DNA of 64,000 nt from positions 62,001-126,000 of the forward strand of contig NZ_JAMZGF010000003.1 of NCBI RefSeq assembly GCF_024158915.1, read 5' to 3'. This document shows, one piece after another, positions 44,818 to 54,502 of this stretch. Under the pieces are notes generated by a model. That model was given only the letters and a program-made list of their open reading frames with translations. It did no database searches and was not told the DNA's origin. Both the position numbers and the translations under genes were made by a program. The number at the start of each line of letters is the position of its first letter. The first letter of the stretch is position 1. This DNA is from Chryseobacterium sp. S0630. Its GTDB lineage: Bacteria; Bacteroidota; Bacteroidia; Flavobacteriales; Weeksellaceae.

Positions 44818-46227
44818 TTAAATTTTAAGAGTTTCAGTGAGGTTTATTTTTTTAAGAAGATAACTAAGTGAAGTATGTCCATAATCACTACTACGAATAA
44901 CATCCACAATACAATACAGAAGTTTTGAATGTCTTTTATGATTTTCCAGTTTAGATGAAATTAGTGTAAAATTTCTACCTTCAGTATCAGTTGATATCAA
45001 CTCTTCCCGTGTGTTATAATCAAAAGAATTATTATAAAATACTAATAATAATGCCTGAATATAAATAAGATTTAAAGAATGATCAGAATCATCAATAGAA
45101 TCCATTATATTAGCAAATGAATCACTTAATTCTTGTAATGTTAATGATTTGTTTTCAATTTTTTTATAAAAAATAATATCTAAATTTTTTATAAATAAAA
45201 GAAAGAAGAAGAGGTGTGGAAAGGTATAACTATTGGGTTTGAATGATTTCAAAACTAAACGACTGTGTGCAAATATTTTTTCTTGTTGCCTTAATGTTGA
45301 ATTACTTTTGTTAAAAAGTATTTCAGAAATTTTTAAGAAAGAATTTTTATCATCCCTGAAAAGGGAGTACCTTTTTCTTTCATCAGAAGAAAAGAACTCA
45401 TCAAAGCCATAATATTGATATAAATATTTGCAAAAAATCTTACTAGATGGAGCAGGTATTGAATATTCTAAGTCTATAAATCTCCTAAGATATTCGTCTG
45501 TATTAATATTTTCACTACCATAATAACCACGTATGGAGGAAGCTAAATGAGTTTTATCTATTGACAAAACAAATACAATACCTGAAACAGAGAAGAAATG
45601 CTTCATTTGTTCTAGTACATCTACTGCATAGTTTGGTCTACAACGATCTAATTCATCTATTATAAATATTAGAGGCTTAGGGCTTTCTGTTTTACTAATA
45701 AATTTTTCAAGTTCTTGACGAAAATCTATTATAGAATCTTTTTTATTCGCGTACTCTTTTATTTCTTCCTCAAAAATTTCTGTAGCGCCTTTTGTCGTAT
45801 TTTCTATTGCATCTATTAACTCATCTGTATCAATATATTTTTTTGCAACAGCTTTAAGTAAAGCAGGTAATATATTTTTTGTTATTAAAGCTCCTTTTTT
45901 AATAACTGAATTAAAGGCATCCTTATTTTTAGTATTAATTAGGAGTTTTAATTCTGACATTATAGCAATAAGAGGATTGCTGTCAAAATCATTTTCCCAA
46001 GCATTAAAATAAACTGTTTCAAAATTATTATTTTTTAAATGCTGTTGCCACATTTTTACAAAAGTAGTTTTACCACTTCCCCATTCATTATTTATTGCCA
46101 ATACAAAACCATCAGAATATATTTCAACAATATTAGTAAGTGCTTCAGCATATTGTTCTCTTTCTAGTTGACAATTTGCAAATGGAGCATCTTGTTTAAT
46201 TTCCAATTCACGGTGTTTGATTTTCAT
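44818..46227 (-). CDS. KAP-family P-loop NTPase
   Basis: A 469-aa NTPase with Walker A N-E-W-G-S-G-K-T-T (residues about 47-55), Y-F-N-A-W-E-N after it and Walker B F-I-I-D-E-L-D-R-C, all characteristic of KAP ATPases. No membrane helices are evident in this copy, unlike many KAP proteins. KAP NTPases occur in phage-defence and plasmid contexts. Downstream of the XRE gene on the same strand, 79 nt away; they may be a unit. Confidence 0.85.
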   Translation of the reverse strand: MKIKHRELEIKQDAPFANCQLEREQYAEALTNIVEIYSDGFVLAINNEWGSGKTTFVKMWQQHLKNNNFETVYFNAWENDFDSNPLIAIMSELKLLINTKNKDAFNSVIKKGALITKNILPALLKAVAKKYIDTDELIDAIENTTKGATEIFEEEIKEYANKKDSIIDFRQELEKFISKTESPKPLIFIIDELDRCRPNYAVDVLEQMKHFFSVSGIVFVLSIDKTHLASSIRGYYGSENINTDEYLRRFIDLEYSIPAPSSKIFCKYLYQYYGFDEFFSSDERKRYSLFRDDKNSFLKISEILFNKSNSTLRQQEKIFAHSRLVLKSFKPNSYTFPHLFFFLLFIKNLDIIFYKKIENKSLTLQELSDSFANIMDSIDDSDHSLNLIYIQALLLVFYNNSFDYNTREELISTDTEGRNFTLISSKLENHKRHSKLLYCIVDVIRSSDYGHTSLSYLLKKINLTETLKI

Positions 46228-46306
46228 AATAAATATGTCTTCTTATTTTTTATAAAATAGTTTTAGCTTTTATAATTATTGGAAATGAGTATAAATATAA
46301 ATCAAA

Positions 46307-46729
46307 TTACTTCCTCTCAATCAACCTCTCCAACTTCTCAATCATCTCCTTCTGCTGCTCAAGCATGCGCTCATAAAGCTCAACCATCTTATCAAGAGGG
46401 TTGAAAGTACAATGGAAATTTGCTTGTCCACCGTCACTAAAAGTATTTGCAACGGCGCTGTCGTGGAAAGTATTTGCTATGATATTAATTGCGGATTCCT
46501 CATCAAAATTCTCAATTGCTTCCGCAGGAACTTTCAAGATTTGAGCTACCTGCGCCAGAATATCAGATTCTACGGTTTCTTTTTGCTCTAAAAGGGAGAT
46601 TTTCTTCTGGTTCCAGTCGTCGCCCAGTTCAAAAGCCAATGCTTCCTGTTTGATGCCCAGCATTTCGCGGAAACGCTTTATATTTCTACCTTGGTGTATT
46701 TTTTTATTTTGCATATCTGTGTAACTCAT
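46307..46729 (-). CDS. XRE-family HTH regulator with coiled C-terminus
   Basis: A 140-aa protein with an N-terminal HTH (residues about 15-72: I-K-R-F-R-E-M-L-G-I-K-Q-E-A-L-A, then W-N-Q-K-K-I-S-L-L-E-Q) and a C-terminal coiled-coil-like tail (E-R-M-L-E-Q-Q-K-E-M-I-E-K-L). It lies between the KAP gene and the divergent SymE-like gene, with a minus-strand -7 box TATATTTG (46735-46742). It could repress one or both. Confidence 0.85.
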   Translation of the reverse strand: MSYTDMQNKKIHQGRNIKRFREMLGIKQEALAFELGDDWNQKKISLLEQKETVESDILAQVAQILKVPAEAIENFDEESAINIIANTFHDSAVANTFSDGGQANFHCTFNPLDKMVELYERMLEQQKEMIEKLERLIERK

Positions 46730-46734
46730 AATAA

Positions 46735-46742
46735 CAAATATA
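46735..46742 (-). promoter_or_regulatory. Putative -7 box of the XRE gene
   Basis: Plus-strand CAAATATA reads TATATTTG on the minus strand and lies 6 nt from the start codon. This would give a nearly leaderless transcript, so it is uncertain. Confidence 0.35.
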
Positions 46743-46879
46743 AAGCTTTAGATCAAAAAAATAAAGCGCTGTTTTAAAATAAATACTATTCTAAAATATT
46801 CCTCTTTCAGAATAAAATATCCTTTCCTCAGATGGTTTATCCTTCTTATTATACCTTCATTTGTAGAAAAATAACACAT

Positions 46880-47119
46880 ATGAAAAGAAAAAGAAGAATG
46901 AACAGCAGCAAATATAATGAACTGAACAATCGTTACCTTACGGTTTTCCTCAAATCGTTTTCAAGAGCGTATGGCAAAATAGTATACTTCCCCGAAATAA
47001 GAATAGCAGGGAAGTGGGTACAGCAATGTGGTTTTAAGGCAGGAGATAAAATATTGGTGACGGTGAGCAGAAACCAGATTATCCTGGAAAGGGAAGTGGA
47101 TTATGAAGGATCAGTATGA
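46880..47119 (+). CDS. SymE-like type I toxin-family protein
   Basis: About 79 aa from the ATG at 46880 (M-K-R-K-R-R-M); an in-frame ATG at 46832 adds 16 residues of less typical sequence. The C-terminal half has P-E-I-R-I-A-G-K-W, G-F-K-A-G-D-K-I and V-T-V-S-R-N-Q-I-I-L-E, matching the SpoVT-AbrB-like fold of SymE. The E. coli protein is SOS-induced and is controlled by an antisense RNA. No antisense RNA could be identified here. It is divergent from the XRE gene. Confidence 0.8.
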   Translation: MKRKRRMNSSKYNELNNRYLTVFLKSFSRAYGKIVYFPEIRIAGKWVQQCGFKAGDKILVTVSRNQIILEREVDYEGSV

Positions 47120-47130
47120 TTTTTTTGATG

Positions 47131-47348
47131 GTCTCTCGCAGATTTTTAAGATTACGCGGATTTTTTTTAGATTTATGATCTGCGATATCTGCTTGATCTG
47201 CGGGAGATTATTTTTTTGAACCATTAAGTATGACTTAAGGCTTTAAGTAAAGTTAAGATTCAAATAAATTTGAATGAAGGGTTGTGTTTTAAGAATGTCT
47301 TTAGATATTCCCTTAATATTCTTAATTACTTATCTATTCTTAATGTTT
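47131..47348. repeat. Direct repeat, copy 1
   Basis: About 218 bp, repeated with about 90% identity at 47462-47679 (offset 331-332 bp). It begins TCTCGCAGATTTT...GATTACGC and contains CCATTAAGTATGACTTAAGG and TTCTTAATTACTTATC. The unit resembles repeats seen in other members of the group. No coding sequence. Confidence 0.8.
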
Positions 47349-47461
47349 CAAATTCTTTATTTTAGTTTTGATTTTTTAACGTAAAGTTTTCAAATAAAGT
47401 ATTTTATACTTTAAGGTGGTTAAGGATGGGCAAGTGAACTTGCCTGATGAAGCGGATGATA

Positions 47462-47679
47462 GTTTCTCGCAGATTTTGGAGATTACGCAGATCTTTTTTA
47501 GAGTATGATAATCTGCGATATCTGTTTGATCTGTGGGAGGATATTTTTTAAACCATTAAGTATGACTTAAGGCTTTAAGTAAAGTTAAGATTCAAATCAA
47601 TTTGAATGAAGGGTTGCGCTTTAGAATGTCTTTAGATATTCTCTTAATATTCTTAATTACTTATCTATTCTTAATGGTT
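47462..47679. repeat. Direct repeat, copy 2
   Basis: Second copy of the 47131-47348 unit. A third, badly decayed, piece of the first part lies at about 48712-48790. The direction of duplication is unknown. Confidence 0.8.
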
Positions 47680-47718
47680 TAAGAATTTATCAATGGCTAG
47701 TTTCTTATGATATTTTAT

Positions 47719-48480
47719 TTATTTTATAAAAATGCCGATGTATTTTCCATTATATTCTACAACAGAAGAGTTAATGTTTTTTTTGATACAAAAATCCTGA
47801 TAAGCAGAATTGTCACCAATATCATCACTAATAAAGACGGAACCAGGCTTCAATCTTTTATAAATTTGGTGATAAGCCCACATTCTTCCGTGGTAACTTT
47901 TGTCAGAATCATAGTGGAATACATCAAAAGAGGAAACTTTTTTAAAAATTTTAGGTAATGATTCTCTGTCTGCAAAACGGAATAGCTGCCAATATTTTTT
48001 AAGGTTTTCCGGAACAACATATCCCACATACTGGTCACCATCCTGAGCAAGATAAGGCATATCTGAGCTATAGAGTGTACCATTTCTTTTTTGAAGCGAA
48101 AGCAATATGGCCAGAGAAGACCATCCATAAGCCACACCTGTTTCAAGAACATTTTGTGCTTTGGTGTATTCACATGCATAGTAAATAAGCTCCAAAGCTC
48201 CAGGACCTCCCATTGTAATAGGACATTCTTTTTCTTTTATGCTGGCTTTTTCCAGGATATCAGCATAGGTAGATCTGAAATGATCTGTATTCATAGAAAA
48301 AAGTCTGGAAACTGCTTCTTTTTGGGAAACTGCAATGGAGGCAGCCCATGAATTTGTTTTTGCTTTTCCTTTGAACGGACTTCTTCTGCTTACCGTATTT
48401 TTAATGATTTTTCTGCCCAGTTCAGGATAAAGAGCAGGTCTTTTAAGATAAGCTACAAATGTTTTGAGAACTGTTGACAT
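47719..48480 (-). CDS. Class I SAM-dependent methyltransferase
   Basis: About 253 aa from the ATG at 48480 (M-S-T-V-L-K-T-F-V); an in-frame start at 48546 adds 22 residues that are not typical. The Rossmann core shows V-L-E-T-G-V-A-Y-G-W-S-S (motif I), L-Y-S-S-D-M-P (motif II) and D-V-F-H-Y-D-S-D, followed by G-S-V-F-I-S-D-D. The arrangement is that of the Methyltransf_24 type. Substrate unknown. Confidence 0.82.
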   Translation of the reverse strand: MSTVLKTFVAYLKRPALYPELGRKIIKNTVSRRSPFKGKAKTNSWAASIAVSQKEAVSRLFSMNTDHFRSTYADILEKASIKEKECPITMGGPGALELIYYACEYTKAQNVLETGVAYGWSSLAILLSLQKRNGTLYSSDMPYLAQDGDQYVGYVVPENLKKYWQLFRFADRESLPKIFKKVSSFDVFHYDSDKSYHGRMWAYHQIYKRLKPGSVFISDDIGDNSAYQDFCIKKNINSSVVEYNGKYIGIFIK

Positions 48481-49146
48481 TTCATTGATTGTATTAAAGT
48501 TACAAGACAAATGTATCCTATTAAAAACCATATTGCATTGAGGCAATATTAATTTTAAGAGTAAATCTGTTTAAGATTTTTTAATAAATGGAGTCTGGTA
48601 ATTAATCAGTGAAAGATCTTATTTTAATGTAAAAATAAAATTTTAAAGCATTGATTTGCTTTAATTTAGAATATTAGGTAAGTCTATGAGTGGGCGAGGT
48701 GAAGTGCCGGGAGAGTTGCTCTCAGATTTTGGTGATTAGGCAGATGTTTATGCGATAACTTGCAGGATCTGTTTGATTCGCAAAAGATAATGTTTTTGAT
48801 TTTCAACTGTTTAAAGGAGAAATCATTTCTTTATATTGGAGGAAGAGTTTTTGCTTTTTTCTTTACAAAAATGTCTGTCCAAAAATATATGGAGTACGGT
48901 CATAAAAACGGCTATACTATTCTGCTTTTTCACTAGGGTAGGTATTTTGCTTTTTCGTTAACACACTAAAAAGTGTGTTGTTTGATGGTTGCAAATGTAT
49001 AAAATAATTGTATAAACAGAAAGAAAAATAAGACGAAATTATCAGGATAATTTTCAATGGTCTATGGCTGTGGAAAGCTATACTCAGGAAATTGCCCTAT
49101 CTTTGGTGCTTCTATGCCTTCCGGCATTAATCAATAGTATTCGAAA
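48481..49146. other. Intergenic stretch with decayed repeat and hairpin
   Basis: It holds a minus-strand -7 box (plus CAAATGTA, 48508-48515), a decayed piece of the 47131 repeat (48712-48790) and the hairpin AACACACT/AGTGTGTT (48960-48979, AAAA loop). A 28-aa hydrophobic ORF (49064-49150) overlaps the ydcF start as ATGA; coding is doubtful. Confidence 0.45.
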
Positions 49147-49890
49147 ATGAAATTTTTATTAGACCTTTTATTCCGTGTTGTTCAGCTTTTTACAGAACCT
49201 TATTTTTTAGTATTTCTTGCAGTAGTTATCATTGCTTTGCTCAAAAGAAAAAACAAGCGTAAGAATCTGAGAATAGGAGTTGGCTTTTTTGCTGTTTTAA
49301 TGATCATTTTTATAGGAAATGGCTTTCTGGGAAAACTGACTTCCGGATATCTGCAGAAAAATTATGTAAACACTGTGGTGACTAAAAATAGAGCTCCTCA
49401 AAATCCCGTTATTGTTGTATTAGGTGGTGGAGTTGTAGATTTTGAACACACAGAAAAGCTGCATACCATGTCTTATTCCAGAATGGTAACGGCTTATCAG
49501 CTGTATCATGAATACAAGACCAATAATCTGCCTTGTAAAATACTGATTTCCGGAAAAGGTAGAGGCCACAAAAGTGAAGCAGAATTATTCAGTGAAAATT
49601 TTAAAAGAATGGGCGTATCAGATGCTGATATCATTAAAGAAGATAAAAGCATGAATACGTATCAAAATGCAAAATATTCCAGCAAGATCTTGCAGCAGAT
49701 GGCTCCTTCTGATGTATACCTTGTTACTTCCGGATTTCATATGAAAAGGTCTATGGCTTTGTTTCAGACATTTGGATTAAACCCTGTTCCACAAGCCTCA
49801 GATTTTATAGATACTGAAATTACTGTATTTCCTAACAGCTATAATGCGGCATTTACTTTTGTGATGCTAAAAGAAGTATTGGGAATATAG
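49147..49890 (+). CDS. YdcF/SanA-family (DUF218) protein
   Basis: A 247-aa protein with two N-terminal membrane helices (about 17-32 and 43-60) and the DUF218 core: V-I-V-V-L-G-G-G-V, S-G-K-G-R-G, S-M-N-T-Y-Q-N-A and V-T-S-G-F-H-M-K-R. Some relatives affect envelope integrity. Function here not known. Confidence 0.88.
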   Translation: MKFLLDLLFRVVQLFTEPYFLVFLAVVIIALLKRKNKRKNLRIGVGFFAVLMIIFIGNGFLGKLTSGYLQKNYVNTVVTKNRAPQNPVIVVLGGGVVDFEHTEKLHTMSYSRMVTAYQLYHEYKTNNLPCKILISGKGRGHKSEAELFSENFKRMGVSDADIIKEDKSMNTYQNAKYSSKILQQMAPSDVYLVTSGFHMKRSMALFQTFGLNPVPQASDFIDTEITVFPNSYNAAFTFVMLKEVLGI

Positions 49891-49951
49891 CAGGTGCAGC
49901 TGTATAATAGCCTGGGATTGAATGGATAGTTATTTAAAACTATTATATAAA

Positions 49952-49984
49952 AACCGGACACTTAGTTAATTTAAGTGTCCGGTT
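49952..49984. terminator. Bidirectional terminator between ydcF-like and EamA genes
   Basis: AACCGGACACTTA (49952-49964) pairs with TAAGTGTCCGGTT (49972-49984) around a 7-nt loop; the genes on both sides converge on it. Confidence 0.75.
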
Positions 49985-50006
49985 CTGGTTTAAAAAGCTT
50001 TGATTT

Positions 50007-50876
50007 TTATTTTGTTTTCTTAATAGAAATTACCGTCTGCAAAACCACAGAAGCAATAATAAACACCAATCCTATATAAAACGAAAGATTGACTTCTTTG
50101 CTTTCTCCGAAAAATAAGAACGCCATAATAATAGCATACACGGGCTCCAGATTGTATGTTAAATTGACTGTAAACGCCGGAATTTTCTTCAAAACCTCTG
50201 CAAACATTACGTATAAGCCAACGGTACAAAAAAGCGATAAAACGCCCAAATAAGCCGTGTTTTTTAAGTCAGGAACTATGCTATCTGACTGAAAATAGAG
50301 GAGATATACGGGCAAAAACGCTCCCCAGCATAAAGTACCGGCAATCATCTGATAATAGTTGATGACCTTGGTATCAAAATGACTCACCAGACGTTTGTTA
50401 TAAATCGTATACAAAGCCCCGAATGCCGATGAAAAGACGCCTAATATAATCCCAAGCTGATAGGAAGTATCAAAATGAAATATTAAACTGATTCCTACGA
50501 TGGTCAGCGTACTGAGAAGTAATTCTGAAAGCTTGAATTTCTCCTTATCAAGAATAGGTTTGAATACGGCAGTGAAAAAACTTGTCAGGCAGTAGCATAC
50601 CACACCAATGGAGATATTGGCATATTTTATACTGGCATAAAAAAGAAGCCAGTGTAACGTAAGCAGTAAGCCGGCTTTTGAAATCTGAATTTTTCCCCGC
50701 AAAGGAATATCCGTTGGGATTTTCAAGAGCTTTATAATAAAGAACAAAATAATAGAGGAGAAGAGGAGTCTGTACCAGACCAGCAAACCTTCGTTAAGAG
50801 TGATCAATTTCCCGAATACACCTGTAAATCCGGCCAGAATTACGGCCAGATGTAATAATAAATATGATTTTTTCAT
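50007..50876 (-). CDS. EamA/DMT-family transporter
   Basis: A 289-aa inner-membrane protein with about ten membrane helices in two EamA halves (residues about 1-135 and 140-285; E-P-V-Y-A-I-I-M-A near 250). The superfamily exports metabolites or drugs. Substrate unknown. Alone. Confidence 0.9.
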   Translation of the reverse strand: MKKSYLLLHLAVILAGFTGVFGKLITLNEGLLVWYRLLFSSIILFFIIKLLKIPTDIPLRGKIQISKAGLLLTLHWLLFYASIKYANISIGVVCYCLTSFFTAVFKPILDKEKFKLSELLLSTLTIVGISLIFHFDTSYQLGIILGVFSSAFGALYTIYNKRLVSHFDTKVINYYQMIAGTLCWGAFLPVYLLYFQSDSIVPDLKNTAYLGVLSLFCTVGLYVMFAEVLKKIPAFTVNLTYNLEPVYAIIMAFLFFGESKEVNLSFYIGLVFIIASVVLQTVISIKKTK

Positions 50877-51073
50877 TAGAGAATGAACTGTAAAATTGGA
50901 ATTAATATTTTTGTTAGAATGTGAAGCACAATAAACTGGGTCGTTAATAAGTTAACGACAAGAGTACGCTTCAAATTAAATTGAAAATATTAAGGTGCCG
51001 GAGGAGGCAGACAGTTCGAGCGGTTCATATTGATCTGTTGAATGTCAAATATAGGGAAAAATATTTTGAAAGT

Positions 51074-51469
51074 TTACATAAAAAATACATTGAACTTGTG
51101 TCCATCCGGATCTGCAAATACAAAACCGTAGTAATTTTCTCCAAAGCTCTCAGGCTCTGAAACAATGGTTCCTCCGGCATTTTTTACTTCTTCAGCCCAT
51201 TCATCCACCTGATTTTTGCTTTCTGCAGAAAGGGTAAATATAATTTCGTTAGAACTTTGTGGATCACCAAATTTCATGCTTTTCAGGTTGTTTTTTATGA
51301 CATTTTTTAAGAAAAAGTGAATAATCAATTCATTTCCAGCCACAAAAAAACTTACCAGCTCATTGGAACTGTGGGGGTTATTGGGTTTGAATCCCAGCTC
51401 AGTATAGAATTTCTGTGTGCGCTCAAGGTCGGTTACGGCCAGATTGGCCCAGATCATTTTAGGTTTCAT
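51074..51469 (-). CDS. VOC-family (glyoxalase/bleomycin-resistance fold) protein
   Basis: A 131-aa protein with the paired beta-alpha-beta-beta-beta layout: L-E-R-T-Q-K-F-Y-T-E-L-G-F near the start and Y-G-F-V-F-A-D-P-D-G-H near the end. It lacks a clear set of four metal ligands. Small orphan proteins of this type often bind or modify small molecules. Confidence 0.88.
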   Translation of the reverse strand: MKPKMIWANLAVTDLERTQKFYTELGFKPNNPHSSNELVSFFVAGNELIIHFFLKNVIKNNLKSMKFGDPQSSNEIIFTLSAESKNQVDEWAEEVKNAGGTIVSEPESFGENYYGFVFADPDGHKFNVFFM

Positions 51470-51828
51470 ACGATTTTATTTTTTGGTTAGGATAAAGGTA
51501 GGCTGTTTCAGGATCATAAAAACTGTCATGTGGCAAGATTTTGTATTTTCAGGAGAATATGAATATTCTGGATAAGATGGTTTTTCTATGAGATTTTCCG
51601 TCGGATAATTTAACATAATATGTGAAAATTGGATTGTAATTTAAGATTGAAAGAGAGAAAGTCCGAAGGACGAAAAAACCGATAGACCGAAAGACCCTTG
51701 TCAAGGTTCAAAACCTTGACAAGGGTTAATTTTCACTACAAATTTCTTTCAAACCAGGCTGTCAATACAAAGCGCAATAAAACCCAATTATTTTGACTTT
51801 GGAGAAATATTATTTTTCTGATCATTAA
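51470..51828. other. Intergenic stretch with a simple repeat and a long hairpin
   Basis: From about 51646 the sequence has a purine-rich simple run (AAAGTCCGAAGGACGAAAAAA type), then the perfect 15-bp inverted repeat ACCCTTGTCAAGGTT (51694-51708) with AACCTTGACAAGGGT (51712-51726). No gene. Confidence 0.65.
51694..51726. repeat. Perfect 15-bp inverted repeat
   Basis: 15-bp arms around a 3-nt loop (CAA), with no T-run. It looks like the short palindromic intergenic unit often found in Chryseobacterium and relatives, not a terminator. Confidence 0.75.
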
Positions 51829-52311
51829 ATGCCGTACAGCCAATATTTTTTCAGAGATTGTATTTTCACGCCTTTTAAGGAAAACTCAGAGGATGATGAA
51901 GAACTTGTAGAGGAATATGAAATAAAAAAAATCGTAGAAGGCACAGAGATGGATTTTATCTGTAAATTTTATTCTTACAGATATCCGGATTATTTTTTTG
52001 CCTGCACAACTGTTCCTGATCAGAACAACCTGACCATGGTCATAAAATTGAAAATGAAGGCAAGCTCAAAAAATTTACTGACAGATTTATGGGTAAGAAG
52101 AGTCCTTAGAATCCGTTATAGAATATTGGTCCGGGAATTATTGAAAATAAGGGATTCTGAGGTGGTTATTCTTCTGTTTCAGCTGAACAATAAAAATCCT
52201 ATAATTTATATTATGTTAAATTGTATATTGTTTTGGTTTCAAAGATTCACAGAACATGTTAAATTTCATTATTTTACACTTTCGATTATTGCACCAGATT
52301 TTCAAGCATAA
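51829..52311 (+). CDS. Hypothetical protein
   Basis: A 160-aa protein. The acidic N-terminal part (S-E-D-D-E-E-L-V-E-E) is followed by Y-R-Y-P-D-Y-F-F and hydrophobic stretches near the C-terminus (I-M-L-N-C-I-L-F-W-F). No signal peptide and no family recognised. The last 40 residues look unlike the rest, so a frameshift near the 3' end is possible. Confidence 0.45.
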   Translation: MPYSQYFFRDCIFTPFKENSEDDEELVEEYEIKKIVEGTEMDFICKFYSYRYPDYFFACTTVPDQNNLTMVIKLKMKASSKNLLTDLWVRRVLRIRYRILVRELLKIRDSEVVILLFQLNNKNPIIYIMLNCILFWFQRFTEHVKFHYFTLSIIAPDFQA

Positions 52312-52362
52312 TAAACTCTCTATCCCACGTTTTAATCTCTTGCATTTTACAGTCTACAAAAT

Positions 52363-52424
52363 AAAATGTCGGATTAAGGAATCTTTATAAGGAATCTTTA
52401 TATTAAGCCTTAATCCGACATTTT
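52363..52424. terminator. Long hairpin between two convergent genes
   Basis: 17-bp arms (52363-52379 and 52408-52424, ending in AAAA/TTTT) close a loop that contains a tandem AAGGAATCTTTAT duplication. It lies between the stops at 52311 and 52448 and probably ends both transcripts. Confidence 0.65.
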
Positions 52425-52447
52425 TGAAAGCTGTTGTAAGCAGCTTT

Positions 52448-52900
52448 TTATTTATTTAATTTTTCTAATTCAGGTAATTCTCTTTTATACTTTTCAACGT
52501 CCCAAACTAAATCCCAATTTTTAATATAGTTAGAAATTGGATCTAAGCCAACTTCTGTTCTTCTTTTATCTACATTGTCAGGATCTTTTGAATGCAAATT
52601 TTCTAAATCAGTATCAGAATTTAAGTGCTTTAGATTGGTCCAGCCTTTTTCTATTGATAAGTTCAACCATTGAAATGCTTGTTTTGTATTTCCTGCTAAA
52701 GAAGATGAACACGCACCATTATATAAGTGACTTGGATTTTCGCTTTCGATTTTAAAAGCCTTATCATATAAATCTGCAGACATTTTATAATCTTTTGATT
52801 CATATAATTTATTAGCTTCATTTATTAATTTTGAATATTCCTGAGCATTCACGTTTACGAATAAAAATAATAATAACAAAGTATAAATAGTGTTTCTCAT
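52448..52900 (-). CDS. Exported tetratricopeptide-repeat protein
   Basis: A 150-aa protein with a signal peptide ending V-N-A-Q and about two TPR units (A-N-K-L-Y-E-S-K-D-Y-K-M-S-A-D-L-Y, H-L-Y-N-G-A-C-S-S-S-L-A-G-N). The TPRs suggest a protein-binding role in the periplasm. No partner gene is close. Confidence 0.75.
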   Translation of the reverse strand: MRNTIYTLLLLFLFVNVNAQEYSKLINEANKLYESKDYKMSADLYDKAFKIESENPSHLYNGACSSSLAGNTKQAFQWLNLSIEKGWTNLKHLNSDTDLENLHSKDPDNVDKRRTEVGLDPISNYIKNWDLVWDVEKYKRELPELEKLNK

Positions 52901-53041
52901 ATTTTCTGTATTTAATTTAGATGGTTATTATTCTACTAATATAAAATTTATTTTGATAATTAGATTGTTAAGAGATCACAAAAAAGAAATTATACTAGGT
53001 TTTCATTGGATTGACGAATTTTTTGTTTTTAAATTAAATAA

Positions 53042-54500
53042 TCATATTGAATAACTATTTGTAAGAATTTTCTTTATAAGTAAAACGGCATCTTCAAGTT
53101 CTTTCTCATTCTTTGAAGCAAAACCTAATCGAAAAGCATTCTCTTCTTCATCTATTTGCTTGATTTTCAATTGTGAATGGGTTTTCAATGTATTAACACT
53201 GTAGGAATCTTTTAGCTGTATCCACACCGACAGACCTCCGTCTGGTAAAGTAAAAGAGATATACGGCCTCAGATGCTGTTGCAAAAGTATATTCAGGTAA
53301 TCTCTGCGTTGATGGTAAGATTTTTTGGCTTTCTTCAGGTATCTTCCCAAATCACCACTTTTAATCAATTCTGCTAATGCATTTTGCATATATCCATCCC
53401 CTCCTACATCTATTGCTTTTCTTAGAAGAACCGCTTCCTGAATGAAATTTTTAGGAGCTACCATAAAACCAATACGAATGGAAGAACCCAATATTTTTGA
53501 AAATGAACCTATATAAATGACATTCCCCTTATGAGCTCCACTTGCCAAAGGCAGGTATGGTGAGGAGGAATAATGATAATCATAATCGTAATCATCCTCA
53601 ATAATAGCAAACGAATATTGATTGGAAAGCTCCAACAGTTTCATTCTTCTTTCAACGCTCAAAGTGACTGTTGTAGGATAATGGTGATGAGGAATGAGGT
53701 ATACAGCAGTTATTTTTTTCTTTTTACATATTTTTTCTAGAGCATTGATGTCCAGTCCATTTTCGTCTACAGGAACTTCTATCACAGACGCCTTTGTTTT
53801 TTTCAAAAGCACTGTTTGCCATAGGATATCCTGGTTTTCCGGAAATAATAATATCTTCTGCCTGTAAAAGCAATTGAGCCGCCAGATAAATGCTCATTTG
53901 TGCACCATGGGTAATCAATAGGTTATCAGTGGAAATATTCAGACCTCTTGTTGCTGATAGATATCTCGATAACTCTTCTCTTAGTTTTAGTGTACCTTGA
54001 GTTGTCCCGACAACTGCTTTTTTAATGCTAAAGCTTCTTGATGTATAGCTACGGTAAATTTTCAATAGCTCATCTATAGGAGAAAGCCGAATATCAGGAT
54101 GTCCATCATCAATGAAAGTCTCAGGAAGAGCAGTCAGTTCCTGTTGTGACGGATCTTTCTTTGAGATATGAAGCGGAAGATTAAAACTGTTTTCATAGGA
54201 TACAGATGAATCTTGAGCGTTCCACTTTTGAGGTTTTAAAGTTGGAATATGTTCAGATACTCTAACCTGTTTTCGGGGAATAATCAAGATCCAATCCTGG
54301 GCATTGAGTTCTTCATATGCCGCAATTACCGTCTTACGATGTATACCCAGTGTTTTTGCAAGTTCTCTGGTGCCGGGAAGAGCCATTCCAGCCTTTAAAT
54401 TACCATTTCTTATCGCATTAATAATAGAGATGGCTATCTGTCTGTAAACAGGAAGCTTTTTTTCTTTATCAATATTGATGATATGTTCAAACGGAAACAT
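53042..54500 (-). pseudogene. Frameshifted MocR-type (GntR/aminotransferase) regulator
   Basis: Together the two reading frames would make a MocR/PdxR-like regulator of about 480 aa: an N-terminal GntR winged helix (P-V-Y-R-Q-I-A, G-T-R-E-L-A-K-T-L-G-I-H-R-K-T-V) and an aminotransferase-like domain with P-G-Y-P and S-F-S-K-I-L-G. The frame changes at 53797-53803, a run of seven T (A on the coding strand); six A would restore it as E-K-T-K-A-S-V-I-E-V. It may be a real mutation or a homopolymer error. The downstream part restarts at an ATG at 53812. Confidence 0.8.
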
Positions 54501-54502
54501 TC

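Noticed and set aside
49064..49150. 28-aa hydrophobic ORF overlapping ydcF as ATGA
   Set aside because: Short, without a clear promoter or similarity, and similar chance overlaps are common; kept only as a remark.
53797..53806. Programmed -1 frameshift at A-AAA-AAC in the MocR gene
   Set aside because: The heptamer is in the right phase, but a -1 slip would enter the wrong frame. The observed shift needs +1 (or -2), so a simple one-base insertion explains it better.
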